Part shown: one piece after another, positions 17,979 through 27,332 of the stretch
Position numbering within the stretch: position 1 is the stretch's first letter
Layout: every line of letters begins with the position of its first letter
NCBI RefSeq assembly: GCF_000373925.1
Contig: NZ_KB892762.1
Span: forward strand, 1 to 64,000
DNA: 64,000 nucleotides
Source: Actinopolymorpha alba DSM 45243
GTDB lineage: Bacteria > Actinomycetota > Actinomycetes > Propionibacteriales > Actinopolymorphaceae
Direction: 5' to 3'
Notes under the pieces: generated by a model
The model's database searches: none
Seen by the model: only the letters and a program-made list of their open reading frames with translations
Told to the model about the DNA's origin: nothing
Translations under genes and position numbers: made by a program

Positions 17979-20294
17979 TCAGGCGACCTCGGCGGGCTGT
18001 TTGTCGCTGTCCTCGGCACCGAGCGCCACCGGCCGGCGCTTGGAGACGGTGACCGCGGCGACCACGACGAGGACGGCGGCCACCGCGATGCCGACCCGCA
18101 GCGGGGTGTTGGCGGTGGAGCCCACCGACAGCTGCACCACCGCGGGGGCGATCAGCACGGACACCAGGTTCATCACCTTGAGGAGCGGGTTGATCGCCGG
18201 GCCGGCGGTGTCCTTGAACGGGTCACCCACGGTGTCACCGATCACGGTGGCCGCGTGTGCATCGGATCCCTTACCGCCGTGAGTGCCGTCCTCGACGAGC
18301 TTCTTGGCGTTGTCCCACGACCCGCCGGAGTTGGCGAGCAGGATCGCCATCAACGTGCCGGCCGCGATCGCACCCGCCAGATAACCGGCCAGCGGGCCGA
18401 CCCCGAGACCGAAGCCGACCGCGATCGGTGCCATCGCGGCGAGCAGACCGGGCGTCGCCAGCTCGCTCAGGGAGTCGCGGGTGCAGATGTCGACGACCTT
18501 GCCGTACTCAGGCTTGCCAGTGCCGTCCATGATTCCCGGGATCTCCCGGAACTGCCGGCGTACCTCGTACACCACCGCGCCGGCGGCCCGGCTGACCGCG
18601 TTGACCGCGAGGCCGGAGAAGAGGAACACCACCGACGCACCGATGATCAGGCCCACCAGCACGTTGGGCGCGTCCACCAGGGTGCTGAAGGCGGCGCCGG
18701 CCTGGGCGAGGTTGACGCCAGCGGCGCTCAGCGCAGTGGCCACAGCGTCGTTGTAAGAGCCGAACAGCGCAGTGGCCGCGAGCACGGCAGTCGCGATCGC
18801 GATGCCCTTGGTGATCGCCTTCGTGGTGTTGCCCACGGCGTCGAGCTCGGTGAGGATCCGTGCGCCTTCGCCGTCGACGTCACCGGACATCTCCGCGATG
18901 CCCTGGGCGTTGTCGCTCACCGGGCCGAAGGTGTCCATCGCCACGATCACGCCGACCGTCGTGAGCAGACCACAGCCGGCCAGAGCGATCGCGAACAGCG
19001 AGACGATGATCGAGCCGCCGCCGAGCAGGAAGGCGACGTAGACGGCGCCACCGATCACCAGCGCGGTGTAGACGGCCGACTCGAGCCCCAGGGCGAAGCC
19101 GGACAGGATCACCGTCGCGGCACCTGTCAAGGACGTCTTGCCCACGTCCTTGACGGGGCGGTGCTCCGTGCCGGTGAAGTAGCCGGTGAGGGTGAGGATC
19201 ACACCGGCCAGCACGATCCCGAGGACGACTGCTCCGGATGCGATCAGCCGTGGATCGCCGCCGAGACCCGCGATCTGCGGGGGTACACCTGACAGGCCCG
19301 CGAAGGTTGACGGTAGATAGACGAACGCGGCAATACAGGAAAGGACAGCCGAGACCACCGCGGAGATGTAGAAGCTGCGGTTGATGGTCCGCAGGCCGTT
19401 CTCTCCGGCACGTGGCCGGGTGATGTAGACGCCGAGGACGGCGGTCAGCGCACCGATCGCCGGAACGATCAGCGGGAAGACCAGGCCCTGCGAGCCGAAC
19501 GCGGCCTTGCCCAGGATCAGCGCCGCGACCAGCGTGACGGCGTACGACTCGAACAGGTCGGCCGCCATACCGGCGCAGTCACCGACGTTGTCGCCCACGT
19601 TGTCGGCGATGGTCGCCGCGTTGCGCGGGTCGTCCTCGGGGATGTTCTGCTCGACCTTGCCCACCAGGTCGGCACCCACGTCGGCGGCCTTGGTGAAGAT
19701 GCCGCCACCCACCCGCATGAACATCGCGAGAAGCGCGGCGCCGAAGCCGAATCCTTCGAGCACGCTCGGCGCGTCACTGCGGTAGATGAGGACGACGAGG
19801 GCGGCGCCGAGGAGCCCGAGACCCACAGTCGCCATACCGACGGTGCCGCCGGTACGGAACGCCACCCGGATAGCCGGCTCACGCCCCTGGTCGCGAGCCG
19901 CCGCGGCGACCCGGACATTGGCACGGACCGCAAGCCACATGCCCAGATAGCCGATGAGTGCGGAGAAAACCGCACCAACAAGGAAGAAGATCGAACGGCC
20001 GACCCGGACGCTCGTGTCACCGGGTAGTAGGAAAAGAACGAGAAACACCAGGACGGCGAAGATGCTGAGCGTCTTGAACTGGCGGTTGAGGTAAGCCGAG
20101 GCACCTTCTTGGACACCGCGGGCAATTTCCTGCATCTTGGCGGTGCCCTCTTGCGCGGCGAGTACCTCGCGCCTGAAGACCGCCGCCATCACCAGCGCTA
20201 CCACGCCGATGCACGCAACCGCGGCTACGTAGCCGAGATTGCCGCCACTGAGCGAGACGACGTCCCCCTCGGCAGCGAGTAGGAACGCGGACAT
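17979..20294 (-). CDS. hppA: Membrane-bound proton-translocating pyrophosphatase (K+-independent type)
   Basis: Hydrolyses pyrophosphate and pumps protons across the membrane. 771 aa from the ATG at 20294, which has AAGGAGG six bases upstream; a longer frame exists but lacks a site. About 16 hydrophobic segments. Substrate motifs GADLVGKVEQNIPEDDPRN and DNVGDNVGDCAGMAADLFE. The diagnostic segment reads GNTTKAITKG with Lys492 in place of the Ala of K+-dependent enzymes, so K+-independent H+ pumping is predicted from established family rules. It is adjacent to bldG as in Streptomyces (SCO3547/SCO3549). Confidence 0.95.
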   Translation of the reverse strand: MSAFLLAAEGDVVSLSGGNLGYVAAVACIGVVALVMAAVFRREVLAAQEGTAKMQEIARGVQEGASAYLNRQFKTLSIFAVLVFLVLFLLPGDTSVRVGRSIFFLVGAVFSALIGYLGMWLAVRANVRVAAAARDQGREPAIRVAFRTGGTVGMATVGLGLLGAALVVLIYRSDAPSVLEGFGFGAALLAMFMRVGGGIFTKAADVGADLVGKVEQNIPEDDPRNAATIADNVGDNVGDCAGMAADLFESYAVTLVAALILGKAAFGSQGLVFPLIVPAIGALTAVLGVYITRPRAGENGLRTINRSFYISAVVSAVLSCIAAFVYLPSTFAGLSGVPPQIAGLGGDPRLIASGAVVLGIVLAGVILTLTGYFTGTEHRPVKDVGKTSLTGAATVILSGFALGLESAVYTALVIGGAVYVAFLLGGGSIIVSLFAIALAGCGLLTTVGVIVAMDTFGPVSDNAQGIAEMSGDVDGEGARILTELDAVGNTTKAITKGIAIATAVLAATALFGSYNDAVATALSAAGVNLAQAGAAFSTLVDAPNVLVGLIIGASVVFLFSGLAVNAVSRAAGAVVYEVRRQFREIPGIMDGTGKPEYGKVVDICTRDSLSELATPGLLAAMAPIAVGFGLGVGPLAGYLAGAIAAGTLMAILLANSGGSWDNAKKLVEDGTHGGKGSDAHAATVIGDTVGDPFKDTAGPAINPLLKVMNLVSVLIAPAVVQLSVGSTANTPLRVGIAVAAVLVVVAAVTVSKRRPVALGAEDSDKQPAEVA

Positions 20295-20703
20295 TCGTCC
20301 TCCTTGGCGGGGGGCTTCATTGGTCCCCCTCGTGAGCACCTTGACGGTGAGGCCGTGCGGACAGAATTACCAGAATCAGGGCTACCGTCTCCGACCGAAC
20401 CGCGTGGTTTCCGCGCCTGGGCGCTCCTCGTCGGTGCCAGCCGGGAGAGGGCGTGCTCCCCGGTCCAGCGCTCCATCCGCACCACCGAATGCCGGCACCG
20501 ACCGGCATCGTCGAAGGCGCACGGACAGCTGGTGCCACCGGATGGAATCCGGGACGGGCCCAGAGCCTACAGCGCCGGCACCTGCCTGGTGGGACGCGCC
20601 CCCCGCCATGGTGACGGTGACCCGAACACGAGGCGAACGACTGAAGATCCAGGTCGCTTCGGTGGGCGACGCCGCGACGTGATGAGCGGCTGGTCCGGCC
20701 GCG
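20295..20703. other. Intergenic region between hppA and bldG
   Basis: This 409-nt gap holds the hppA ribosome site (AAGGAGG near 20305) and presumably its promoter. No convincing coding frame is seen. In Streptomyces an anti-sigma factor gene (apgA) follows bldG; nothing like an HATPase kinase domain is present here. Confidence 0.5.
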
Positions 20704-21045
20704 TCACCCGGGCGGCGCGACCGCCTCGTCCACGGTGTTGTGGATGGGAAACACCTTGGTGAGTCCCGTGATGCGGAAGATCTTCAGAAGCCGCTCCTGG
20801 GTGCACACGATGCGCAGGGAACCATCGTGGGTGCGGACCCGTTTGAGCCCTCCCACGAGCACGCCTAGCCCGGTCGAGTCGAGAAAATCAACGCCCTCCA
20901 TGTCCACCACCAGGTGGTAGTGGCCGGCATTGACCAACTCGACCATCTTCTCCCGCAATCTGGGTGCGGTGTAGACGTCGATCTCCCCACCTACTTCGAC
21001 CACCATGTGGTCGCCTGCAGGGTGGTTCGAGAGGGAAAGGTCCAC
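20704..21045 (-). CDS. bldG: Anti-sigma factor antagonist, BldG-type STAS protein
   Basis: Single STAS domain, 113 aa, exactly the length of Streptomyces BldG when started at the GTG 21045, which follows GGAGGA. The motif [18 protein letters not shown] contains the phosphorylatable Ser57. The family is switched off by phosphorylation by an anti-sigma kinase and releases a sigma factor when unphosphorylated. The C-terminus [20 protein letters not shown] matches BldG. It is divergent from the helicase gene, as in S. coelicolor. The partner kinase gene is not adjacent. Confidence 0.88.
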   Translation of the reverse strand: MDLSLSNHPAGDHMVVEVGGEIDVYTAPRLREKMVELVNAGHYHLVVDMEGVDFLDSTGLGVLVGGLKRVRTHDGSLRIVCTQERLLKIFRITGLTKVFPIHNTVDEAVAPPG

Positions 21046-21186
21046 GAACTCCTCCAGCACTTCACGCCGACGACCAACCGCATGGGAATTCAATCACCTG
21101 CTGTGACGGCGGCGTGGCAAGGGGCGCCAATGACCTTATGCCAACGGCCCTGTGCCTGTCGCCAACTCGGTGTGACACTGTCCGAC

Positions 21187-23637
21187 GTGTCCCTTCGCCA
21201 GCCGCACCGAACCCGCACCGGCGACGAACCCGCTGCCGAGCCCTCGACGCCGATAACGGCTCCCGAAACGCGCGCCGCGGCGGCCAGGCGTCCGGAGTCC
21301 CTTCTTCGGCGCCTGTGCGCGGGGCCTGGCCGCGCGGCCCGGGTGACCCACGTCGAGTGGGTGCCCGCCCGCGCCGGCGAAACCGTCGAGTGGCCGAGCT
21401 GGGTACCCGACCGGGTCCTCGAAGGTCTCCGGTCCAACGGCATCACGCGCCCCTGGGCCCACCAGGTCGCGGCGGCCGAACTCGCCCGTTCCGGCCAGCA
21501 CGTGGTGATCGCCACCGGAACGGCATCGGGCAAGTCGCTCGGCTACCTCCTGCCGGTGCTGTCTGACGTACTCCCCGACCCGGCGGCACGTCAGGCACGG
21601 CGACGCGGGCCAACCGCCCTCTACCTCGCGCCGACCAAGGCGCTCGCCGCCGACCAGCTCCGGGCGCTGACCGAACTCGCCGGGCCTGACGTCCTGGCCA
21701 CCACCTGCGACGGCGACAGCTCGTGGGAGGAGCGCGACTGGGCGCGGGACTACGCGGCGTTCATCCTCACCAATCCCGACATGCTGCACCGGTCGGTGCT
21801 GCCGGCACACGCGCGGTGGGCCCGTTTCCTGGGGGCGTTGGAGTACGTCGTCATCGACGAGTGCCACCACTACCGGGGCGTGTTCGGCTCCCACGTCGCG
21901 CAGGTGCTGCGCCGGTTGCGGCGGATCGTGGCCCACTACGGCGCGAACCCGACCTTTGTCCTGGCCTCCGCCACGGTCTCGGAACCCTCGACCTCCGCCG
22001 CGCGGCTCACCGGTGCTCCTGTCACGGCCGTCACGGACGACGCCTCGCCGCACGGCGGACTCGCCTTTGCCCTGTGGGAGCCGCCCTTCACCAGGCAGAC
22101 GGGTGAGCGCGGAGCGCCGGTACGCCGCAGCGCCACCGCGGAGACCGCCGATCTGCTCGCCGATCTGGTGTCGGACGGCGTGCGCACGGTCGCGTTCATA
22201 CGGTCCCGGCGCGGCGCGGAGGTGGTCGCGATCCAGGCCCGCGAACACCTCGCGGATGTCTCCCCCGAACTCAGCCAGCAGGTGGCGGCCTACCGCGCCG
22301 GCTACCTCCCCGAGGAACGCCGCGCCCTCGAACGCGCTCTGCAGGACAAGCGGCTGCTCGGGGTCGCCGCGACCAATGCACTGGAGCTTGGTGTGGACAT
22401 CGCCGGGCTCGACGCGGTGCTGGTGGCGGGATATCCGGGAACGCGGGCGTCCCTGTGGCAACAGGCGGGCCGTGCCGGACGGGGCCAGCAGGGGGCGCTG
22501 GCGGTGTTCGTCGCCCGCGACGACCCGCTCGACACCTATCTCGTGCAGCACCCGGACGCGGTCTTCGGGCCGCCCGTCGAGGCGACGGTCCTCGATCCGG
22601 ACAACCCGTACGTCGTCAAACCACACGTCGCGGCGGCCGCGGCCGAGCTGCCCATCACCGACGCCGACCTGGAGAGGTTCGGCCCGTCCACGGCCGGGGC
22701 GCTCCAGGAGCTCGAGGCCGAGGGCATGGTGCGGCGGCGACCGCACGGGTGGTTCTGGACGCGGCGCGGGCGAGCGTGCGATCTCGCCGACATCCGGTCC
22801 CTCGGCGGAACACTGGTCCGGGTCGTGGAGGGGTCGACCGGCCGGTTGCTGGGTACGGTCGACGGCGGCGCGGCCCACACGTCTGTCCACGACGGTGCGG
22901 TCTATCTCCACCAGGGCGTGACGTATGTCGTGGACCGGCTCGAGCTCGAAGCCGGGGTGGCGCTGGTCGAGGCGGCCGACCCCGACTACACGACGACGGC
23001 GCGCGAGGTGACCGACATCGAGGTGCTGGAGAGCGAGCGGTCGGAGGCGTGGGGGCCGGCGACCCTCGACTTCGGATCGGTCAAGGTCGAAAACCAGGTG
23101 GTCTCCTATCTCCGGCGGGCGCTGGCCTCGGGCGAGGTGCTCGGCGAGGTCCCGCTCGACCTTCCACCGCGCACCCTTCAAACTCGCGCCGTCTGGTGGA
23201 CGGTGTCTGACGAGCAGGTGGCCGCGGCCGGGCTCGGCCCCGATGAGGTACCCGGTGCCGCGCACGCCGCCGAGCATGCCGCGATCGGGTTGTTGCCCCT
23301 CTTCGCCACCTGCGACCGGTGGGATGTGGGTGGTGTCTCGACGGGACGCCACGCCGACACCGGCCGGGTCACGGTCTTCGTGTACGACGGCCACCCGGGC
23401 GGCGCGGGCTTCGCCGAGCGCGGCTACACCGCCGCCGCGGCGTGGCTGCGGGCCACAAGGGAGGCGATCGCGGCATGCGGATGCGCCGAGGGCTGCCCGT
23501 CATGCGTACAGTCACCGAAATGCGGGAATGGGAACAATCCGCTCGACAAGGCCGGCGCGGTCCGGCTGCTCGACGTCCTGCTGTCACATGCCCCACGTCA
23601 GTCCGCACCGACCAAAGGAGATGACGGCTCGCCATGA
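21187..23637 (+). CDS. DEAD/DEAH-box helicase with C-terminal DUF1998 Cys cluster
   Basis: About 816 aa. Walker A ATGTASGKSLGYLLPVL, DEAH-type box VIDECHHYRG, motif III ASATVS, then the helicase C domain with ATNALELGVDIAGLDAVLVAGYPGT and QQAGRAGRGQ. The C-terminal DUF1998/MrfA-like part ends CGCAEGCPSCVQSPKCGNGN, four Cys that bind metal in MrfA, a 3'-5' repair helicase that excises mitomycin adducts. The start is uncertain: GTG 21187 and GTG 21172 lie before homology and neither has a clear ribosome site. Corresponds to Rv3649/SCO3550. Its stop overlaps the next start (ATGA). Confidence 0.92.
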   Translation: MSLRQPHRTRTGDEPAAEPSTPITAPETRAAAARRPESLLRRLCAGPGRAARVTHVEWVPARAGETVEWPSWVPDRVLEGLRSNGITRPWAHQVAAAELARSGQHVVIATGTASGKSLGYLLPVLSDVLPDPAARQARRRGPTALYLAPTKALAADQLRALTELAGPDVLATTCDGDSSWEERDWARDYAAFILTNPDMLHRSVLPAHARWARFLGALEYVVIDECHHYRGVFGSHVAQVLRRLRRIVAHYGANPTFVLASATVSEPSTSAARLTGAPVTAVTDDASPHGGLAFALWEPPFTRQTGERGAPVRRSATAETADLLADLVSDGVRTVAFIRSRRGAEVVAIQAREHLADVSPELSQQVAAYRAGYLPEERRALERALQDKRLLGVAATNALELGVDIAGLDAVLVAGYPGTRASLWQQAGRAGRGQQGALAVFVARDDPLDTYLVQHPDAVFGPPVEATVLDPDNPYVVKPHVAAAAAELPITDADLERFGPSTAGALQELEAEGMVRRRPHGWFWTRRGRACDLADIRSLGGTLVRVVEGSTGRLLGTVDGGAAHTSVHDGAVYLHQGVTYVVDRLELEAGVALVEAADPDYTTTAREVTDIEVLESERSEAWGPATLDFGSVKVENQVVSYLRRALASGEVLGEVPLDLPPRTLQTRAVWWTVSDEQVAAAGLGPDEVPGAAHAAEHAAIGLLPLFATCDRWDVGGVSTGRHADTGRVTVFVYDGHPGGAGFAERGYTAAAAWLRATREAIAACGCAEGCPSCVQSPKCGNGNNPLDKAGAVRLLDVLLSHAPRQSAPTKGDDGSP

Positions 23638-24416
23638 TCATCGTCGGCATCATCCTCATCCTCCTCGCGATCGCGGTGGTCGCCGGCTTCGTGGTGGGCG
23701 GCTCACAACCCACGACAGTGGACATCGGCAGCCTTCGGATCGAGAGCTCGACGTCGACGTTCTTCTTCTTTGGCGTGGGAGTCACTTTGGCCACCGTGGT
23801 CGGGGTGTGGTTCGTACTCCTTGGCGTCAGGCGCTGGCGCCACCGGCGGGAGGTACTCCACGAGCTACGCCAACGTCCGCAGGAAAGGTCAGCTCCGGCG
23901 TTCCCGGAAGGTGACCAACGGGCTCTCCCCGGGTCCGCGGCTCCGCAACCGGGCGCCGTCGCGGAGCCGTACCCCAGCACCGCCGAGCCGTACCCCAGCA
24001 TCGCCGAGCAGCGTCCAGAGGAACGTGATCGTGAGGCGTCCTCAGCGGATACGTGGGCCGGAAGGCCGGATACGTGGGCCGGACGAGAGTCGGTCGATCT
24101 CTCTGGCACCTGGACGTCGCCTCGTGCCGCGGCGTCGTCACCGGACGTTCCTCCGTCGCGGCATCGAGGTGAGGCGACCACCGACGAACACCCGTGGCAC
24201 ACCGCGCCATATCCGTCCGAGCGGGCGCAGTCCCAAGCCACGCAGTCCCAGCCCACGCAGTCTCAACCCACACAGTCCCAACCCACCCAGTCGCAGCGCG
24301 CACAGTCGTGGCGAGCGCAGTCGCAGTGGGCGGACGGCGAAGAGCGTCCGGACGAGTCCGGGCGTGCGATCCCTCGCCGATCGCGAAGCGACAGCGAGCA
24401 CGACTGGCATCCCTAG
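23634..24416 (+). CDS. Two-helix membrane protein with long disordered QSQPT-repeat tail
   Basis: 260 aa, ATGA-coupled to the helicase. Residues 2-24 and about 43-66 are transmembrane (MIIVGIILILLAIAVVAGFVV; FFFFGVGVTLATVVGVWFVLLGV), followed by a basic segment RRWRHRREVLHELRQR. The remaining 180 residues are disordered, rich in P, S, R and E, with SQPTQ repeated four times near residues 200-220. The first 80 residues resemble small LapA-like membrane proteins. Function unknown. Confidence 0.7.
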   Translation: MIIVGIILILLAIAVVAGFVVGGSQPTTVDIGSLRIESSTSTFFFFGVGVTLATVVGVWFVLLGVRRWRHRREVLHELRQRPQERSAPAFPEGDQRALPGSAAPQPGAVAEPYPSTAEPYPSIAEQRPEERDREASSADTWAGRPDTWAGRESVDLSGTWTSPRAAASSPDVPPSRHRGEATTDEHPWHTAPYPSERAQSQATQSQPTQSQPTQSQPTQSQRAQSWRAQSQWADGEERPDESGRAIPRRSRSDSEHDWHP

Positions 24417-24451
24417 GCCGGTAGGCCTGCCATCCGCCGGCGGCTCGCCCG

Positions 24452-24910
24452 TCACGGCGGAGCACGGCTCCACGCGCCCATGTCATGGCGGGCACGGCCC
24501 CACTCCGAGGTCGGGCCCGCCTTGGCCCGAGCTCGCATGGTGAGCAGGTCGCCTGCGAGCGTCCGCGGTCGAACCTCGACCACGACGTCCACCACGGCAC
24601 CGGTCAGGGTGCAGCTGATCAGACGAGCCTGATGCGCCGCGGCTATCCGAGCAGCGACCGAACAGGCACCGTCCATCGCCGCTGGCCCGCCGGCAGCCGC
24701 GGACAAGGCGGCGAGGTCGGCGGCGGTGTCAGCACGACGCCCAGCGGACATCACCGCCACGATGGTGACCGAGACGAGTCCGGCCAGGATCAGCACAGCG
24801 GCGACGGCCAGAGTCCAGATGCTGCCGCTACCGCGTTCGGTGCCGAGCGGGGAGGTTCGGCGCACCTCCCCCGAACCGCCGGAGCCCGCCGCACGGCGCC
24901 TGTCAATCAT
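24452..24910 (-). CDS. TadE-like secreted protein (Rv3654c type)
   Basis: Last gene of the Tad operon, 152 aa from ATG 24910, which overlaps the previous stop as ATGA. After a 25-residue charged N-terminus comes GSGSIWTLAVAAVLILAGLVSVTIVAVMSAG, a pseudopilin-like helix with the motif preceding ADTAADLAALSAA, conserved in the helicase-neighbourhood TadE-like family. Two Cys (about residues 82 and 100) may form a disulfide outside the cell. It faces the membrane-protein gene at 23634 tail to tail, a conserved arrangement. Confidence 0.8.
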   Translation of the reverse strand: MIDRRRAAGSGGSGEVRRTSPLGTERGSGSIWTLAVAAVLILAGLVSVTIVAVMSAGRRADTAADLAALSAAAGGPAAMDGACSVAARIAAAHQARLISCTLTGAVVDVVVEVRPRTLAGDLLTMRARAKAGPTSEWGRARHDMGAWSRAPP

Positions 24911-25296
24911 GGCGATCCCGGCTCGAGCACGACGGCGGCCTGCCCGGTGACCTCGATGCCAGGCACTCCGGACAGGACCTGCCACGGTGGCCGCGCAGCC
25001 ACCCGAACCCGGACCGTGGCGAGGCCGTCTTCCACCTGGATCGCGATCCGCGAACCCTCAGGGGCGCTTCGCATCCCCTCGGCTCGGCTGGCGGACAGAG
25101 TCTCACCCCTCGCCACGGCCCGAGCGGTGTCGCGCGCCGCGTCCACGCACCGAGCTTGGGCGCCCACGACCGACACGACCCATGCCATGCCGACCGTGAC
25201 CACCGCCAGGGCGGTGAGCGCGAGCGCTGTCTCCACGGTCACCATTCCCCGCTCTGGACTACGCCCGGGGAGAGCGGGTGAAAGCCCGACCCGCAT
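24907..25296 (-). CDS. TadE-family pseudopilin
   Basis: 129 aa from ATG 25296, supported by AGGAGGT seven bases before; the longer frame upstream has no site. The N-terminus ERGMVTVETALALTALAVVTVGMAWVVSVVGAQ has the TadE signature: a Glu five residues into the hydrophobic helix after a short basic leader (GMVTVE cleavage region). RCVDAARDTARAVARGE follows as in the TadE family. It is a minor pilin of the Tad secretion apparatus. ATGA overlap with the next gene. Confidence 0.85.
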   Translation of the reverse strand: MRVGLSPALPGRSPERGMVTVETALALTALAVVTVGMAWVVSVVGAQARCVDAARDTARAVARGETLSASRAEGMRSAPEGSRIAIQVEDGLATVRVRVAARPPWQVLSGVPGIEVTGQAAVVLEPGSP

Positions 25297-25459
25297 CACA
25301 GCGCACCTCCTTTCTGACGCCTTCGTTTCTGACTTGCCTTCGTTCTGACGGCCTTGTTTCTGACTGCCTTCTTCCTGACCGCCAGCCCGTCCGGCTGGCT
25401 GGGCTGGGTGGCCGAGCAAAGCCCCGCGCGCCGGCCTGGCCGGCCACCCGCCACGCGCG

Positions 25460-25636
25460 TCAGCTCGCGATGCTGAGCGCGGCCTTGATCAGCTTCATCA
25501 GGAGCTGTTGCACTTCCGAACCGCCGACCAGCTTCATGAGCAGCCCGGCGAAGCTGGCCGCGGCGACGGTGCAGATGGCGTACTCCGCCGTTGCCATGCC
25601 GCGCTCGTCGTCGACAAGCGACCGTGGTGTGCGCAA
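25460..25636 (-). CDS. DUF4244 Flp-pilin-like small protein, 58 aa
   Basis: A very small gene started by TTG at 25636, placed by a GAGGAGG site six bases upstream. The leader RTPRSLVDDERG precedes MATAEYAICTVAAASFAGLL, a class IV prepilin-like cleavage site (G then MATAEY, with the +5-type Glu) and hydrophobic helix. The protein ends VQQLLMKLIKAALSIAS. This is the probable major Flp-like subunit; the Mtb equivalent is Rv3656c. It lies between the TadC-like gene (173 nt gap) and the TadE-like genes. Confidence 0.87.
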   Translation of the reverse strand: MRTPRSLVDDERGMATAEYAICTVAAASFAGLLMKLVGGSEVQQLLMKLIKAALSIAS

Positions 25637-25809
25637 GGGAGACCTCCTCAGGGGTGTCCGGCAGCCGGCCGGCGCGGCGCCCCGGATCGGGGCGTAATCG
25701 AGAATGCGCCGGTGGCGGTCGCGCTGGCGGGCTCCGGCGAGGGTCTGGGGACAACTCCGCAGTCCGGCAAGCTGTGGACAATTCGGTGGCAGAGCATGCG
25801 TGTGGCTGG

Positions 25810-26610
25810 TCATCGCAGCAACCCGGTGACAGCCCCGGCGACCAGCGGGACGACCCCGACCAACACGAACGCCGGCAGGAAACAGAGCCCCAACGGCGCT
25901 GCCGCCTTCACGCCGACCGCGCGGGCGCGTTGGTCCGCATCGGCCCGCCTGGACTGGCGTGCGTCGTCGGCGAGCCGCTCGAGAGTGCTCGCGAGCGGCG
26001 CGCCGGTGTCCCACACGCGGACCATCGACCGACCGAAGGGTGCGAGCACGGAGTCCTCGAGAAAGCCCGACCAGGCGGTCTGGGCATCGCTACCGAGCCG
26101 AAGCGCGGCCGCGACCTGGCGAAGCTCGGCCGCGAGCGGACCCCGCATCCCTCGTCCGATCACCTCGATCGACAGGCCCGGCGGATGCCCAGCGCGGAGG
26201 CAGGCCGCCAGCAGATCGGCCGCCAGCGGAAGTTCGGCGGCGAGGCGTTCGCGGCGGATCCGGCTCTCGCGGGGTTCGAGGCGCGCGAGGACCTGGCCGA
26301 GGAGCACGGCCACGACCGCCCCCGCGACGAATCCCGCCCCGCCACCCACCACGAAACCAGCGACCAGGCCCGCGAACGCCGCGACCAGCCACCGAGCTCT
26401 CCCCTGCCCCAGGTGACGCTGGCCGACCCGGGCAGGCCTCGCGGGAATCCCAGTGGTGGCGCCACCGTGGTCTGACCTCATCGGCCCAGCTGACCCGCCG
26501 CCCTCCCACCCCGCCGCCGGCCGCAGCGAGACCAGCCGCCGCCTCGACCCCACCGGCCACCACCAGAACAGGACGGCAAGCCCCGCCAGAAGTCCGGCCA
26601 ACGCGGTCAC
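25810..26610 (-). CDS. TadC-like type II/IV secretion inner-membrane protein
   Basis: 266 aa from GTG 26610, overlapping the TadB stop as GTGA. First helix VTALAGLLAGLAVLFWWWPVG, then a hydrophobic pair around residues 105-145, then the T2SSF domain: PLAADLLAACLRAGHPPGLSIEVIGRGMRGPLAAELRQV and VWDTGAPLASTLERLADDAR. The C-terminal helix is PLGLCFLPAFVLVGVVPLVAG. It forms the platform of the Tad pilus motor with TadB. The Mtb counterpart is in Rv3657c-Rv3658c. Confidence 0.85.
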   Translation of the reverse strand: MTALAGLLAGLAVLFWWWPVGSRRRLVSLRPAAGWEGGGSAGPMRSDHGGATTGIPARPARVGQRHLGQGRARWLVAAFAGLVAGFVVGGGAGFVAGAVVAVLLGQVLARLEPRESRIRRERLAAELPLAADLLAACLRAGHPPGLSIEVIGRGMRGPLAAELRQVAAALRLGSDAQTAWSGFLEDSVLAPFGRSMVRVWDTGAPLASTLERLADDARQSRRADADQRARAVGVKAAAPLGLCFLPAFVLVGVVPLVAGAVTGLLR

Positions 26611-27332
26611 CGCGGGTCCTCCGCTCGCCGCGCGAGGTGCTCGACCCAGACAAGGCCCAGCGCCGCGAGGACCCCACCGAGGAGGAGGCAGCCCCAACCG
26701 AGGGGCGTTCCGAGCAGAAAGGCGAGCGGATCGCTCCCGGCGCCCATCCCGACCACCAGTCCAAACAGCGGCAGGGCAGCAAGGATGCGTGCGGTCGCCC
26801 GTGGCCCGGCGAGTGCGGCGGCGACCTCACGTCCGAGCGCATCTTCCGCCCGAACGCCAAGAGCGAGCCGGTCCACAACGGCGGCGAGCCCCGCACCCGT
26901 GCCAGCCGCGACGGACCAGGCCACGGCCAGCCCGGGCAGCACGTCGCCCACGGGTGGTGGAACTCCCGCCAACGCGGCCGGCACATCGCCGCCCGCGCGA
27001 CTCGCCGCCGCCGCGGGTCCGAGCTCGGAAAGCACCTCGGCCGCCGCCGACAACGCTCGACTCGGGCTGTGACCGGCCCGCAGCTCGGCGGCGAGGACGT
27101 CGTAGGCCTCGCGGACCGCGGCCCGGGCCTGTTGGTGGGTCCGGCCGCTCCGTGCCAACCGAGTCTCTGAGAGCCACCGCCGCAGTCGCGTGACCAGCCC
27201 GGCACCGGTTGCATGAGCTCGCGGATCCGGCGTACCCAGGCGGCGGGCGAGCAGGGAGCCCGGCCGCGCCGGCATCGCGAGTGCGGCTGCCGACGCCGCG
27301 AGGCCGAGGCAGATCACCAGACCCACGCTCAT
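26607..27332 (-). CDS. TadB-like type II/IV secretion inner-membrane protein
   Basis: 241 aa from ATG 27332. T2SSF family: VREAYDVLAAELRAGHSPSRALSAAAEVLSELGP, VAWSVAAGTGAGLAAVVDRLALGVRAEDALGREV, and C-terminal helices ARILAALPLFGLVVGMG and GCLLLGGVLAALGLVWVEHLA. Works with the TadC-like protein and ATPase TadA. The start overlaps the end of an 80-bp SERSER repeat that sits between tadA and tadB; the upstream open frame through the repeat is not coding for this protein. Confidence 0.87.
   Translation of the reverse strand: MSVGLVICLGLAASAAALAMPARPGSLLARRLGTPDPRAHATGAGLVTRLRRWLSETRLARSGRTHQQARAAVREAYDVLAAELRAGHSPSRALSAAAEVLSELGPAAAASRAGGDVPAALAGVPPPVGDVLPGLAVAWSVAAGTGAGLAAVVDRLALGVRAEDALGREVAAALAGPRATARILAALPLFGLVVGMGAGSDPLAFLLGTPLGWGCLLLGGVLAALGLVWVEHLARRAEDPR

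Noticed and set aside
20914-21186. Upstream part of the helicase frame overlapping bldG
   Set aside because: Reads antisense through bldG; helicase similarity begins only after about 21250.
21136-23394. 752-aa frame antisense to the helicase gene
   Set aside because: Composition is a shadow of the helicase frame; no motifs.
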